64,000 nt of DNA from Treponema sp. C6A8. Lineage in GTDB: Bacteria > Spirochaetota > Spirochaetia > Treponematales > Treponemataceae. Where the stretch lies: assembly GCF_000619925.1 (NCBI RefSeq), contig NZ_JHVB01000001.1, positions 248,001-312,000 on the forward strand. The letters are read 5' to 3'. Numbering within the stretch: the stretch's first letter is position 1; the number at the start of each line of letters is the position of its first letter. Positions 34,094 through 43,980 of the stretch are shown one piece after another. The notes below the pieces were generated by a model. That model searched no databases. It was not told where the DNA came from and saw only the letters and a list, made by a program, of their open reading frames with translations. The position numbers and the translations under genes were made by a program.

Positions 34094-34903
34094 ATGTTAA
34101 ACGAAATTCTTTCAAATGCACCAGTTTATCTCCTTATTTTTGCAAGGGTTATGAGCCTTATTGTAACCCTGCCGCTTTTTTCCATGCGTGCAGCCTCACG
34201 AATGTCCAAGGTTGCGCTTGCAGGCTACATCTCTTTTTTTATTTTTAGCACAGTAGATTTTTCTTTTTACAATTCCCTGATTACATCTGACCAGGTTTTC
34301 AGTATGGAATATTTTCTTCTGATTGCAGGAGAAGTTCTTCTTGGCGTCCTCATGGGCTTTTATGTTTCCATAATTTTTGCAGCCTTCAGTTCTGCAGGTC
34401 AGTTTATGGGATTTCAGATGGGACTTTCTGCTGCCAGCTCTTACGATGCCATGAGCCAGGTAGAAAACCCTCTTATGGGACAGTTCTTTAACCTTGTAGC
34501 CATGCTGGTATTCTTGCAGACAAAGTTCTTCCAGCGTCTTTTTTTAGGCGGCCTTGTTTCCAGCTTTAAGACCCTTACAGCCTTCAGTATTGTTACTTCT
34601 AACGAAGCGATTGCAAGATTTCTGCTGGCAGGCCTTACAAAACTTTTTGCAGACGCTCTGATTATCGCTCTTCCTGTAATGGGAACTCTATTTTTGATTA
34701 CTGTCTGTACCGGTCTTTTGACAAAGGCAGCTCCACAGATGAACCTTCTTTCTGAAGGTTTCCCGATTATGATTCTTGTGGCTTATTTTGTAATTGCTAC
34801 AATTATGCCAAACCTTATAGATTTTTTTGTACGCGCCTTTACCGGCGGTTTCACCCAGATTCAGAATCTCTTCATAGAGATTAGCGGCGGAGGAATTAAC
34901 TAA
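34094..34903 (+). CDS. fliR: Flagellar export gate protein FliR
   Basis: 269 residues with six or so TM helices. Family blocks: ARVMSLIVTLPLFSMRAASR near 20-40, GEVLLGVLMGFYVSIIFAAF, GQFMGFQMGLSAASSYDAMS, FLQTKFFQRLF, and late ALPVMGTLFLITVCTGLLTK with AAPQMNLLSEGFPIMI. The stop codon overlaps the flhB start by one base. FliR completes the FliP5Q4R1 gate. Confidence 0.95.
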   Translation: MLNEILSNAPVYLLIFARVMSLIVTLPLFSMRAASRMSKVALAGYISFFIFSTVDFSFYNSLITSDQVFSMEYFLLIAGEVLLGVLMGFYVSIIFAAFSSAGQFMGFQMGLSAASSYDAMSQVENPLMGQFFNLVAMLVFLQTKFFQRLFLGGLVSSFKTLTAFSIVTSNEAIARFLLAGLTKLFADALIIALPVMGTLFLITVCTGLLTKAAPQMNLLSEGFPIMILVAYFVIATIMPNLIDFFVRAFTGGFTQIQNLFIEISGGGIN

Positions 34904-35973
34904 TGGCTGCAGAAGACGAGGGAAGAACCGAAGAACCGTCGGAATACAAACTTGAAAAAGCCCGAAAAGAAGGCCGCGTTGCCAAAAGTAGTGAAGTAAG
35001 CGGTGCTCTTGTGCTTTTGCTCAGCGTGCTAACCCTGATTTTCCTTTCAAAGTGGATTTTTAATCAGATTGTTACCGCTTTCGTTTATTTTTTCAGCAGA
35101 ACCGGCACTGGTGAAATGGGAACTTATTCAATGGTCGCTTATTTTATGACAACAGTTGTAAAATGCATGCTTCCTGTTTCAATCGTCGGGGTAGTGGGAG
35201 CAATCCTTGGAAACATAATTCAGACCCGCGGTTTTGTTTTCAGTTTTAAGCCGATTGAACCAAAGTTTTCTAAAATCGTTCCAAAGTTCGGTGAATATTT
35301 TAAGAAGACGATTTTTTCGGGAAAAGGTCTTTTTAACGTTGCAAAATCGGTAGGTAAAGTTGCAATTATCGTATCAATTGCCTATATCTATATCAGAAAA
35401 GATATTTTTGTAATTATCGATATTATCGGAAACGGCGATGCCTTTGGCGCCCTTGCAAAGGTTGCTAAAATGGCAGCCCAGCTTCTTATAATTGTTTCTA
35501 TTTTATTCCTTATAATTTCTATCCCTGATTACTTTGTTCAGAAGCGTGATTTTATGGAAGAAATGAAGATGACCAAACAGGAACAGAAGGAAGAATATAA
35601 GGAAATGGAAGGCGATCCTGAAGTTAAAAGCCGCCTGCGTCAGATGCAGCAGCAGCTTTTACAACAGAATATTCCTAAGGCAGTTGCCGAATCTGATGTT
35701 GTAGTAACCAACCCTACGCATTTTGCAGTTGCCCTGAAAATGGATAGAGATACAGCCGACGCTCCAAAGGTTAATGCCAAGGGTGCCGACGAAGTTGCAC
35801 AGACAATCAAACGGCTTGCAAGGGAAAATGACATTCCTATTGTAGAAAACCGCCCTGTGGCCCGCGGATTGTATACAGAAGTTGAAGTTGGTGATATAAT
35901 ACCAGTAGATTATTATAAAGTTATTGCATTGATTTATTCGCATCTTGAAAAGTTTCAGGATTTAAAAAAATAG
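34903..35973 (+). CDS. flhB: Flagellar export switch protein FlhB
   Basis: 356 residues. Charged N-terminus (EEPSEYKLEKARKEGRVAKS), four TM helices, then the cytoplasmic domain with the self-cleaving NPTH motif at N270-H273 (VVVTNPTHFAVAL). MTKQEQKEEYKEMEGDPEVK is the typical linker helix before it. Cleavage between N270 and P271 switches export from rod/hook to filament substrates. The C-terminal end (VARGLYTEVEVGDIIPVDYY) is complete. Confidence 0.97.
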   Translation: MAAEDEGRTEEPSEYKLEKARKEGRVAKSSEVSGALVLLLSVLTLIFLSKWIFNQIVTAFVYFFSRTGTGEMGTYSMVAYFMTTVVKCMLPVSIVGVVGAILGNIIQTRGFVFSFKPIEPKFSKIVPKFGEYFKKTIFSGKGLFNVAKSVGKVAIIVSIAYIYIRKDIFVIIDIIGNGDAFGALAKVAKMAAQLLIIVSILFLIISIPDYFVQKRDFMEEMKMTKQEQKEEYKEMEGDPEVKSRLRQMQQQLLQQNIPKAVAESDVVVTNPTHFAVALKMDRDTADAPKVNAKGADEVAQTIKRLARENDIPIVENRPVARGLYTEVEVGDIIPVDYYKVIALIYSHLEKFQDLKK

Positions 35974-35997
35974 TAGATTGCTGAGGGTGGGGACTTA

Positions 35998-38124
35998 ATG
36001 GCAAACGAAAAAAGGGGAAATGTTTTAAATTTCATTCAGCAGAATGCTGTTGCAGTAGCAGCCTTAGTGGGCGTTTTTCTGGTAATTTTACCGATGCCAC
36101 AGCTGCTCATCGACTTCTGTATGATTTTAAACATCGCCATTTCTGTAATCATCCTTCTTGTAGTAGTAAGTACCCCTCGTGCATCTGATTTTGAAACCTT
36201 CCCGCGAGTAGTCCTTTTTGCCACAATCTTTTCTGTAGCAATTAATATTTCTTCAACAAGACTTATTCTCAGCGGAACCATGGGGGCCGGTCACAGACTG
36301 GCAAACCAGAGTTTTATGGTTCAGGCTTTTGCAAACATTATTGCCGGAAGTGATATCGTAATAGGTTTTATCGTCTTTGTAATTCTTATTATCTTCCAGA
36401 TTCTTGTAGTTACAAAGGGTGCCAGCCGAGTATCAGAAGTTGCAGCCCGCTTCAGCTTGGATTCCATGAACCAGAAGCTTTTCGATATCGATAACCGTTT
36501 GAACAGCGGCGCATTGAGTCCTGATGAAGCAGAAATTGAAAAAGCAAAAATCCGCCGTGAAATTGACTTTTACTCAGCAATGGACGGTTCTTCTAAGTTC
36601 GTAAGCGGAAACGTTAAATTTGGCGTTGTCGTAACAATCGTAAACTTAGTCGGTGGACTTATAATCGGCGTTATTAGAAATTCAATGGGATTTGGTGAAG
36701 CAGTTTCTACCTATTCAATCCTCACCATAGGTGACGGACTTACTTCTCAGATTCCTTCTCTTATTATTTCATTTGCAACTGGTGTTCTTGTAACCGGTAC
36801 TAAATCTGATGAGCCCTTTGATCAGAAACTTATCAAGAACTTTACCCGCGACGGCCAGATTTACCAGCTGGTTGGAATTGGTCTGGCACTTTCTGGTTTT
36901 GCCCTTCGCAACAACACTCAGGTTCTTCTTATTCCAATCGGACTTCTTTTCTTCTGGATGGGACTCAGTATTTCCAGACAGAAAACAAAAGAGGCAATTG
37001 CCGCAAAACAGCAGGCAGAAGACGCTAAAAAATCAGAGCAGACAAATCCTATCGATGATTCTAAAACTCTTGAGATGCTGGATCCTCTTTCGCTGGAAAT
37101 TGGTTATGCTCTTATTCCTCTTGTTAATAAGGAAAAGGGGGCGGAACTTCTTGAACGAATTACCCGAATCCGAACAGAAGCCCGCCTTGATATGGGCTTC
37201 AATATTCCAAAAATCCGCATTCAGGATAATATGACCCTGGATCCTAACGATTATTCTTTCAAAATTCAGGGAATTGAAGCAGGCCATGCAAATATCCGTC
37301 TTGGCTATCTTATGTGTATGGATACGGGGGCTGTAATCAATAAAATTGAAGGAGAGCACACAAAAGACCCTGCTTTTGGAATGGATGCAATATGGCTGCC
37401 GGAAGACCGCCGCCAGGAAGCTGAAAATGCGGGCTATGTAGTTGTAGATCCGCCTACAATTATTTCTACCCATATTACAGAAATTATCCGCTCTCATGCG
37501 GCAGAAATGCTTGACCGTCAGGCAGTTTCAAATATCATAGAAAAGGTAAAGGAAAAAAATCCTGTTCTTATAAACGAAGTTCTGGACGTTGCAAAACTTT
37601 CTTACGGTATGATAGAGCGCGTTCTTCAAAATCTTCTGGAAGAAAAGGTTTCTATCCGTAACTACGTTAAGATTCTGGAAACCATGGCAAACTACGCTTC
37701 TGTCTGCCGTACTTCCTGGGAACTTACGGAAAAGGTTCGAGAAGCGCTTGGACTTCAGATTTGCATGCAGTATGCAGACCCTGCAGATAAAAAACTTCGT
37801 GTAATGCGACTTTCTGAGCCTTTGAGCGAGATGATTGCATCTCATGCTTATCTTCCACCGGACGGTTCAAAACCATATCCTGCATTTGATCCTGTTGACC
37901 GCCGCAAGTGGATTCGCGCTATAAGCGACAGTCTTTCAACTGTCAGCAATATGGGGCTCATGCCGATTATTCTTTGTGTACGTGATGTTCGTCAGCTGGT
38001 GCGTGCTTCGCTTGAACGTGAGCAGCCTGGTGTAGTTGTTCTTTCAGATATGGAAATCTTAGCCGCAGGCAAGAATGTAGACACTGAAATAATTGCAGAA
38101 ATCAGGTCTGAAGACGAAGTGTAA
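35998..38124 (+). CDS. flhA: Flagellar export protein FlhA
   Basis: 708 residues. The N-terminal half has about eight TM helices with FLVILPMPQLLIDFCMILNI, the conserved cytoplasmic FHIPEP-type loop (ARFSLDSMNQKLFDIDNRLN) and SILTIGDGLTSQIPSLIISF. The C-terminal cytoplasmic domain has DPLSLEIGYALIPLV and continues through LDRQAVSNIIEKVKEKNPVL to LSDMEILAAGKNVDTEIIAE. FlhA forms the nonameric platform that receives substrate-chaperone complexes and couples the ion gradient to export. GGTGGGG precedes the ATG. Confidence 0.97.
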   Translation: MANEKRGNVLNFIQQNAVAVAALVGVFLVILPMPQLLIDFCMILNIAISVIILLVVVSTPRASDFETFPRVVLFATIFSVAINISSTRLILSGTMGAGHRLANQSFMVQAFANIIAGSDIVIGFIVFVILIIFQILVVTKGASRVSEVAARFSLDSMNQKLFDIDNRLNSGALSPDEAEIEKAKIRREIDFYSAMDGSSKFVSGNVKFGVVVTIVNLVGGLIIGVIRNSMGFGEAVSTYSILTIGDGLTSQIPSLIISFATGVLVTGTKSDEPFDQKLIKNFTRDGQIYQLVGIGLALSGFALRNNTQVLLIPIGLLFFWMGLSISRQKTKEAIAAKQQAEDAKKSEQTNPIDDSKTLEMLDPLSLEIGYALIPLVNKEKGAELLERITRIRTEARLDMGFNIPKIRIQDNMTLDPNDYSFKIQGIEAGHANIRLGYLMCMDTGAVINKIEGEHTKDPAFGMDAIWLPEDRRQEAENAGYVVVDPPTIISTHITEIIRSHAAEMLDRQAVSNIIEKVKEKNPVLINEVLDVAKLSYGMIERVLQNLLEEKVSIRNYVKILETMANYASVCRTSWELTEKVREALGLQICMQYADPADKKLRVMRLSEPLSEMIASHAYLPPDGSKPYPAFDPVDRRKWIRAISDSLSTVSNMGLMPIILCVRDVRQLVRASLEREQPGVVVLSDMEILAAGKNVDTEIIAEIRSEDEV

Positions 38125-38160
38125 AAAAAAGGAAAGAGGAAATAAAAAGGTTTAGATAAA

Positions 38161-39390
38161 ATGGCTTACGAACGAGAAAATATTCAAAAAATAGTTGCAG
38201 ATAATCTTGATGAATGCAAAGAGAAAATTTCCCGCATGTATGGTCGTGACTGGGTTTACAGAGGGCATGACAGAAAACTTGTAAAATACGGACCATTAAA
38301 TCTTTTTAAGAAATGGGGCATAGAAATGAAGTATATTGTCGGACATTCAGATGCCTATTCCGATGCAAAGCCTTCAAAAAAGAATGAAGAAGATGCTGAA
38401 TTTGAAAAAAATAAGGCAGCGCTTCTTGTACAGACTCTTTCTGCCCAGCTTACAAGTCAGCTTACTCAGAAACTTGAAGAAACTAAAAATGAACTTTCTG
38501 CTCAGATTGCAACAAAAAGCGGCTCTTCTGCTGATGAGCCTGAAGCAATCGTAAAAATTGAAGACATGCTCTATCAGAATGATTTTTCAAAAGATTATAT
38601 CAAAGAGATTTCTGAAAAAATCCGCGCTAATTTTTCTCTGGAACAGCTGGAAAATTTTGATTTAGTTGAACACAAGGTCGTAGACTGGATTGGAGAAAGC
38701 ATAGAAGTTGCCCTTCCAAAAGTTCACAGACCTCCTCACGTTGTAATTATTGTAGGTCCTACAGGAGTTGGGAAAACTACAACTCTTGTAAAACTTGCCG
38801 CTCAGTTTATGCTTTCTTACCGCAAGGATGAAAGAAATCAGGGCCGCCGTCCTAACTTATGCTTTATTACAACAGACTTTATGCGAGTTGGCGCTCTGCA
38901 GCAGCTTGAACGCTTTGGCGATATTATGAGTTACAGCGTTCTTAAAGCCGAAAAAACAGAAGATTTGAAAGTCCTTTATGATGAAAATAAAGACAATATG
39001 GATGCAATTTTTATCGATACTTCTGGATGCAGCCCTAATGACGCAACTCATCTTGCTCAGATGAAGCTTCTTCTTGATATTCCTCAGATGAATCCTGATA
39101 TTTATCTTGCAGTTACAGCTTCATCAAAAGCCCGTGATCTGGAAAATATTTTCAAAAATTATGAACCTTTCGGTTATAATTCAGTTATTATTACAAAAAG
39201 CGATGAATCTCTGCAGTATGGAAACGTTATCAGCGTTTTGCATAAAAAACATAAGGCTGTTTCCTATATTACAAACGGCCAGAATGTAACACAGGATTTA
39301 AGACAGGCCTCAATAGTTGATTTTTTAATCAGGCTTGAAGGCTTTGATATAGACAGACAACACATTGAAGGAAAATTTGGAGGAAAATAA
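38161..39390 (+). CDS. flhF: SRP-type GTPase FlhF
   Basis: 409 residues: a basic N-terminal domain, a middle helical linker, then the NG GTPase domain with the P-loop GPTGVGKT at 199-206, LCFITTDFMRVGALQQLERF, a G3-like IFIDTSGCSPND and the G4-like ITKSDES. The G3 region reads DTSG where SRP GTPases usually have DTAGR. FlhF sets position and number of flagella together with FlhG; in spirochaetes it is needed for polar periplasmic flagella. flhG starts two bases after its stop. Confidence 0.94.
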   Translation: MAYERENIQKIVADNLDECKEKISRMYGRDWVYRGHDRKLVKYGPLNLFKKWGIEMKYIVGHSDAYSDAKPSKKNEEDAEFEKNKAALLVQTLSAQLTSQLTQKLEETKNELSAQIATKSGSSADEPEAIVKIEDMLYQNDFSKDYIKEISEKIRANFSLEQLENFDLVEHKVVDWIGESIEVALPKVHRPPHVVIIVGPTGVGKTTTLVKLAAQFMLSYRKDERNQGRRPNLCFITTDFMRVGALQQLERFGDIMSYSVLKAEKTEDLKVLYDENKDNMDAIFIDTSGCSPNDATHLAQMKLLLDIPQMNPDIYLAVTASSKARDLENIFKNYEPFGYNSVIITKSDESLQYGNVISVLHKKHKAVSYITNGQNVTQDLRQASIVDFLIRLEGFDIDRQHIEGKFGGK

Positions 39391-39392
39391 AA

Positions 39393-40304
39393 ATGGAAGA
39401 ACAGGCAGAAGGATTGAAAGAACTAATGGAAGATAATTTTCCTTCCAATGATACAAAAGATTCCGGCGAAAAAACTAACGGAAAAAATCATAATACAAGA
39501 ATTATTGCCGTAACAAGTGGAAAGGGCGGTGTCGGAAAAACTAACTTTGCCGTAAACATGGCGATTGCCTATGCCCAGCTTGGCAAAAAGGTTATCCTTA
39601 TTGACGGTGACCTTGGTATGGCAAACGTAAACGTGCTTTTGAATGTTGTGCCTCAGTTCAATCTTATGCACGTAATCAATAAGAAAAAGACAATGAAGCA
39701 GATTATTCTTGATACCGAATTCGGTATTAAGTTTATTGCCGGCGCCAACGGTTTTTCAAAAATTGCCAACCTAAGCGTAGACGAGCTTGAGTATTTTGCA
39801 AAACAGTTCAGTACTCTTGGTAATGCAGATATCATCATTATTGATACAGGTGCAGGTATTGCAAATAACGTTTTGCAGTTTGTTGCCGCTGCTGATGAAG
39901 TTTATGTCGTAACAACTCCAGAGCCTACTGCCATCACGGACGCTTACGGAATCATTAAAATCATCACTACAGAAATTGTTGACCGCGTTGTAAACATCAA
40001 GCTTATTGTAAACCGCGTTCATTCTGCAGATGAAGGAAAACGTATTTCAGAGCGAATCATTAACATTGTTGGTCAGTTCTTAAATTACAAGGTTGAATAT
40101 CTTGGCTGTGTTTACGAAGATCCTATCGTACAGGCTTCTGTAATCCGCCAGAAACCATTTATTGTTGTAAATCCTACTTCAAAACCGGCTGTCTGCCTTA
40201 AACATATTGTAGGACGAATTGAAAAAACTGAACCGGAATACAACGAGGGAGTTGCAAGCTTCCTTAAAAAATTCCTCAGTAAGAAGAAAAAGGACGATAT
40301 GTAA
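39393..40304 (+). CDS. flhG: MinD-like ATPase FlhG/FleN (YlxH)
   Basis: 303 residues. After a Glu-rich leader, the deviant Walker A is SGKGGVGKT (42-50), followed by VILIDGDLGMANVNVLLNVV, IIIIDTGAGIANNVLQFVAA and VTTPEPTAITDAYGIIKI. A C-terminal basic amphipathic tail (FLKKFLSKKKKDDM) probably binds membrane. FlhG controls flagellar number and stimulates FlhF GTPase. Lies directly after flhF, as usual. Confidence 0.95.
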   Translation: MEEQAEGLKELMEDNFPSNDTKDSGEKTNGKNHNTRIIAVTSGKGGVGKTNFAVNMAIAYAQLGKKVILIDGDLGMANVNVLLNVVPQFNLMHVINKKKTMKQIILDTEFGIKFIAGANGFSKIANLSVDELEYFAKQFSTLGNADIIIIDTGAGIANNVLQFVAAADEVYVVTTPEPTAITDAYGIIKIITTEIVDRVVNIKLIVNRVHSADEGKRISERIINIVGQFLNYKVEYLGCVYEDPIVQASVIRQKPFIVVNPTSKPAVCLKHIVGRIEKTEPEYNEGVASFLKKFLSKKKKDDM

Positions 40305-40371
40305 AAATTTTTCTATTAATTTTATATCTTATGGTGTATAATTAATAGGGAAAAAATGTTAGGAGGGGAAA

Positions 40372-41184
40372 ATGCAGGGTATAAAAATCTCACTTAGTTT
40401 TGCAGCATTTGGATTTGTTTTGTCCTTGCTTTTCGGTTTTACCTCTCATGCCGCTTTTTTTATCCTTTTAATAAGGGCTTTAATTATTGCTCTTGTATTT
40501 GCAGGTATCGGTTTTGGCTTTTATTTTGTAGCAGACAAATTTTTAATGGACGATACCGATTCAATGGATGTGTCAGATAATGTTTCTGTTTCAAATCCAC
40601 AGGTTGGAAGTAAAGTTGATTTATACGTTCATGATGAAGAACTGGATGCAGATGAAAACGGCAACACTTATTTTGTAGATGATTCTTCACGTCAGATGTT
40701 GAATAATTCAGATTTAAGAAGTACCGGCTCTATTTCACGGGCAGCTGCTTTTGCTCCTTCTTATGCTGCGAATGAAGAAAAAACTTCATTGCAGGAAAGC
40801 CAGAATGAAGTTACATCTGCAATGGCAGAAGCAAATGCAGGTGCGGCAGCGTCGGCTGCAAAAGTGCAGACCGCAGAGCCGGCGCAGGCTGAAGAAAGAG
40901 GTGGAGAAGCTGCTGAAAGGCAGGCGCCTTCTGACAATGCCGGCTCTGCGGCTTCATCATCAAATGAAGAATCTGGCGGACTTGATACTCTGCCAGACAT
41001 GAGTTCTTTTGTAATGGAAAATGCTTCTTCTTCGGAAGAAAGTAGAGAAAGTGCTGTTGAAAGTGACAGCTCATATACAACAACCGTTTCTACAAGTCAC
41101 AATGACGGAAGCGAATACGGTGTAAAAGATGCTGAAGTGATGGCAAAAGCAATCAGTTCGGTTTTATCAAGGGAAGAAAGTTAA
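40372..41184 (+). CDS. Two-TM protein with acidic/Ala-rich tail, between flhG and fliA
   Basis: 270 residues. Two hydrophobic helices at about 7-24 and 27-52 are followed by a long cytoplasmic or periplasmic low-complexity part rich in Ser, Ala and Glu. A short ordered piece (VGSKVDLYVHDEELDADENG) lies around 85-100 and the C-terminus ends with YGVKDAEVMAKAISSVLSRE. No family recognised; a gene in this position is common in treponemal flagellar operons as far as I recall. GGAGGGG is a strong ribosome-binding site. A TATAAT hexamer at 40337-40342 might be a weak internal promoter for this gene and fliA. Confidence 0.72.
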   Translation: MQGIKISLSFAAFGFVLSLLFGFTSHAAFFILLIRALIIALVFAGIGFGFYFVADKFLMDDTDSMDVSDNVSVSNPQVGSKVDLYVHDEELDADENGNTYFVDDSSRQMLNNSDLRSTGSISRAAAFAPSYAANEEKTSLQESQNEVTSAMAEANAGAAASAAKVQTAEPAQAEERGGEAAERQAPSDNAGSAASSSNEESGGLDTLPDMSSFVMENASSSEESRESAVESDSSYTTTVSTSHNDGSEYGVKDAEVMAKAISSVLSREES

Positions 41185-41203
41185 GGATATAGAGAGGTAA
41201 GGT

Positions 41204-41986
41204 ATGCCAGTAAATGATACTCAGGAAGAAGATGACCTTTGGGAAGAATTCAAAAAGACAAAGTCTCCGGCCTTGCGTGATAAATTTATAAGACAGTATA
41301 TGCCTCTTGTAAAATATGTTGCCGGTAAGGTGGCTGTTGGAATGCCAAACAGCGTTGAATTTGATGACCTTGTCGGATTCGGGCAGTTTGGTCTTCTGGA
41401 TGCAATTACAAAATATGACCCGGCAAAGAATGTAAAGTTTAAAACTTATGCGGTAACCCGTATTCGTGGTGCTATTTTTGATGAACTGCGCCAGATTGAC
41501 TGGGTTCCTCGTTCTGTTCGTCAGAAGTCACGTGAAATTGAAGATGCAATTGTTTCTCTGGAATCTCGCCTTGGCCGTACTGCAACTGATTCTGAAATTG
41601 CAGAAAGCCTTAATATGAGCGAGGATGAATATCACCGCACAATCATGAAGGTTTCGGGTACAAGCGTTCTTTCCCTGAATGATGTATGGTATTCGGGCGA
41701 TGATAACGACAATATGTCTATCGGAAATAACATTGAAGCACCTTCAAGTTTGAATCCGGACGTAATTGCTGAGCGTGAAGAAATCAAAAAAGTAATTGCC
41801 CAGGCTATCAGTGAGCTTCCTGAAAAAGAAAAAATGGTAATTGTTTTGTACTACCACGAAGATTTAACTTTTAAGGAAATCGGTGAGGTTCTTGAAGTAA
41901 GTGAATCTCGTATTTCTCAGCTTCATACAAAGGCTAACCTGAGACTCCGCGCTAAGCTTACAAATCTTAGAAAGGGAATTATCTAA
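41204..41986 (+). CDS. fliA: Flagellar sigma factor sigma-28 (FliA/WhiG)
   Basis: 260 residues. Region 2: RDKFIRQYMPLVKYVAGKVA and FDDLVGFGQFGLLDAITKYD, then FKTYAVTRIRGAIFDELRQI with DWVPRSVRQKSR. Region 3: LGRTATDSEIAESLNMSEDE. Region 4: ISELPEKEKMVIVLYYHEDL and FKEIGEVLEVSESRISQLHT. It directs transcription of late flagellar and chemotaxis genes. AGAGAGG precedes the start. Being encoded within the early operon matches the usual flagellar cascade. Confidence 0.95.
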   Translation: MPVNDTQEEDDLWEEFKKTKSPALRDKFIRQYMPLVKYVAGKVAVGMPNSVEFDDLVGFGQFGLLDAITKYDPAKNVKFKTYAVTRIRGAIFDELRQIDWVPRSVRQKSREIEDAIVSLESRLGRTATDSEIAESLNMSEDEYHRTIMKVSGTSVLSLNDVWYSGDDNDNMSIGNNIEAPSSLNPDVIAEREEIKKVIAQAISELPEKEKMVIVLYYHEDLTFKEIGEVLEVSESRISQLHTKANLRLRAKLTNLRKGII

Positions 41987-42003
41987 GACTGGGGCGATGA
42001 AAT

Positions 42004-43980
42004 ATGGTTACCCTGGAAAAAATCCGTGCAGAAATGAAATCTCGGCTGGATACAGACCAGCAGCTTCATAATGTTGACGTTCACGCTGATACAATTGATG
42101 AGGCACTGGCTGATGCTGCCGTTCAGCTTGAAACAAAAGTCGGTAACCTTCAGTACGAAGTTATTGAAAAGGGAAGTGACGGATTTTTGGGAATTGGAAA
42201 GCGTCCCTGGAAACTGAAAATCTATCAGGATCCCTCTACCGTTAAAAAAGTTCAGAAACTTGCTTCGGAAGGTCTTTTTACAGACGACGAGCTGGAAGAT
42301 ACAGAAAAAGTTGCGGACAGAGACGGAATGTTCTATGTACGCCACTTCGGCTCAGATATTATGCTTAAAGTTGTTCTTCCGCTTGGAAACGGTACGCCAA
42401 TCCAGCTGCGGGAAGTTCTTGATGAAGTTAAGCGTGAAGATACAATTTCTTTTGACGAAGATTCAATCAAAAAATTCATTAAAAACGGTACTGATAACGA
42501 ATATCAGAAGGTCGGAGATTACAAGCATTCTCAGGCCGGCGACGTTCTTATTGCCGTAGATATTTCAAAAGACGAAATGTCTGGAAACCTTATCGTTTCT
42601 CCACCAGCCATGGGTGGTCAGGAAGCTTCTGCAGAGGCAATCAAGCGTGCCTGCTACCAGCAGGGTATTCTTGCAGACTGTGTTCTTGAAGATAAGGTTC
42701 GTGAGTTTGTCGATTCTCCTGTATACAATACACCATTTGAAATCTGTCATGCCGTTATGCCTGTTGACGGACACGATTCATATATTTCCTACAACTTTGA
42801 AACTGACCCTAAAAAGCTTAAGCCAAAGGTCAGCGAAGAATCAGGACGAATCAACTTCAAGCAGCTTAATCAGATTCAGAACGTTATTGCAGGTCAGCCA
42901 CTTGCAACTAAGGTTCCTGCAGAAAAAGGTAAGGGCGGTAAGACCCTTCTGGGCCGCTGGCTTGATGCAAAGGACGGAAAGGATACTGTAGTTCAGCTTG
43001 GCGCAAATACCGAATGGGACCGCGACGGAATTACAATCAAGGCTTCTATTGACGGTGAAGTTATGATTGTAAACGGAAAGATTACCGTTGAGCCTGTTAA
43101 ATATCTTGATGCAGTTAATGTTAAAACTGGTGATATTAAATTTGTCGGTACAGTTATCATTAAAGGTTCTGTTGAAGAAGGCTTCCGCGTAGAAGCAACT
43201 AATATTGAAGTAAACGGCATTGTAGATAAATCTCATCTTGAGGCAACCGGAAATATTGTTGTTAGTCAGGGTATTTTTGGTAAGGGTGAAGGTTATATCA
43301 AGGCCGGTAAATCTCTCTGGGCTAAGTTTATCAACGAAGCTACCGTTGAGGTTGAAGAAAACGTCGTTGTAAATGACAGTATCATCAACTCAAACGTTAC
43401 TGCAATGAAGAATATCATTGTGCGTGGTAAGAAGGCACAGATTCTTGGAGGACATCTTCTTGCAACAGAGGAAATCTGCGCCAAGAAAATCGGTTCTCCG
43501 GGCGGTGGTACAGAAACAATTCTTGAAGTTGGTATTGACCCTCGTGCTAAAAAAAGACTTGAAGAACTGCAGAAAATGCAGTCAAAGAATACAACTGAAT
43601 ACGAAAAACTCGACCTTGATATCCAGACTCTTGAGCAGCAGAAAAAACTGCGTAAAAAGCTTCCTCAGGATAAGGAAGACAAGCTTTCTGAATTCAAGGA
43701 AAAACAGCAGCAGCTTTACCAGGAACTTGAGCAGATAAATGACGAAATTGCAGGAATCCAGGCTCACCTTAAGGAACTTAAGGCAATCGGTAAGGTTAAA
43801 GTTGAAGATACAGTTTATGCCGGCGTAAAAATTTATATCCGCGACGCACTTGATGAAATTAAGATGGATTGTAAGAAGACAACCTTCTTCTACGATGATG
43901 CCAGTAAGCTGAGTAAGCGCGGTGAATATGAACCACCAAGCGCTGACGTAGGAATGCCAGATGGGTATACAGCCGATTGA
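42004..43980 (+). CDS. FapA/DUF342-family polymer-like protein with Jag-N domain
   Basis: 658 residues. An N-terminal Jag-N-like module (HADTIDEALADAAVQLETKV, then VIEKGSDGFLGIGKRPWKLK) is followed by the DUF342 beta-helix: ATKVPAEKGKGGKTLLGRWL, IKFVGTVIIKGSVEEGFRVE and VNDSIINSNVTAMKNIIVRG, with repeated hexad strands. A long coiled coil (KKRLEELQKMQSKNTTEYEK onward) and C-terminal strands finish it. Related to bacterial FapA and polymer-forming scaffold proteins; the cell-biological role is unclear. It follows fliA by 17 bp, so probably flagellum- or shape-related. Confidence 0.85.
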   Translation: MVTLEKIRAEMKSRLDTDQQLHNVDVHADTIDEALADAAVQLETKVGNLQYEVIEKGSDGFLGIGKRPWKLKIYQDPSTVKKVQKLASEGLFTDDELEDTEKVADRDGMFYVRHFGSDIMLKVVLPLGNGTPIQLREVLDEVKREDTISFDEDSIKKFIKNGTDNEYQKVGDYKHSQAGDVLIAVDISKDEMSGNLIVSPPAMGGQEASAEAIKRACYQQGILADCVLEDKVREFVDSPVYNTPFEICHAVMPVDGHDSYISYNFETDPKKLKPKVSEESGRINFKQLNQIQNVIAGQPLATKVPAEKGKGGKTLLGRWLDAKDGKDTVVQLGANTEWDRDGITIKASIDGEVMIVNGKITVEPVKYLDAVNVKTGDIKFVGTVIIKGSVEEGFRVEATNIEVNGIVDKSHLEATGNIVVSQGIFGKGEGYIKAGKSLWAKFINEATVEVEENVVVNDSIINSNVTAMKNIIVRGKKAQILGGHLLATEEICAKKIGSPGGGTETILEVGIDPRAKKRLEELQKMQSKNTTEYEKLDLDIQTLEQQKKLRKKLPQDKEDKLSEFKEKQQQLYQELEQINDEIAGIQAHLKELKAIGKVKVEDTVYAGVKIYIRDALDEIKMDCKKTTFFYDDASKLSKRGEYEPPSADVGMPDGYTAD

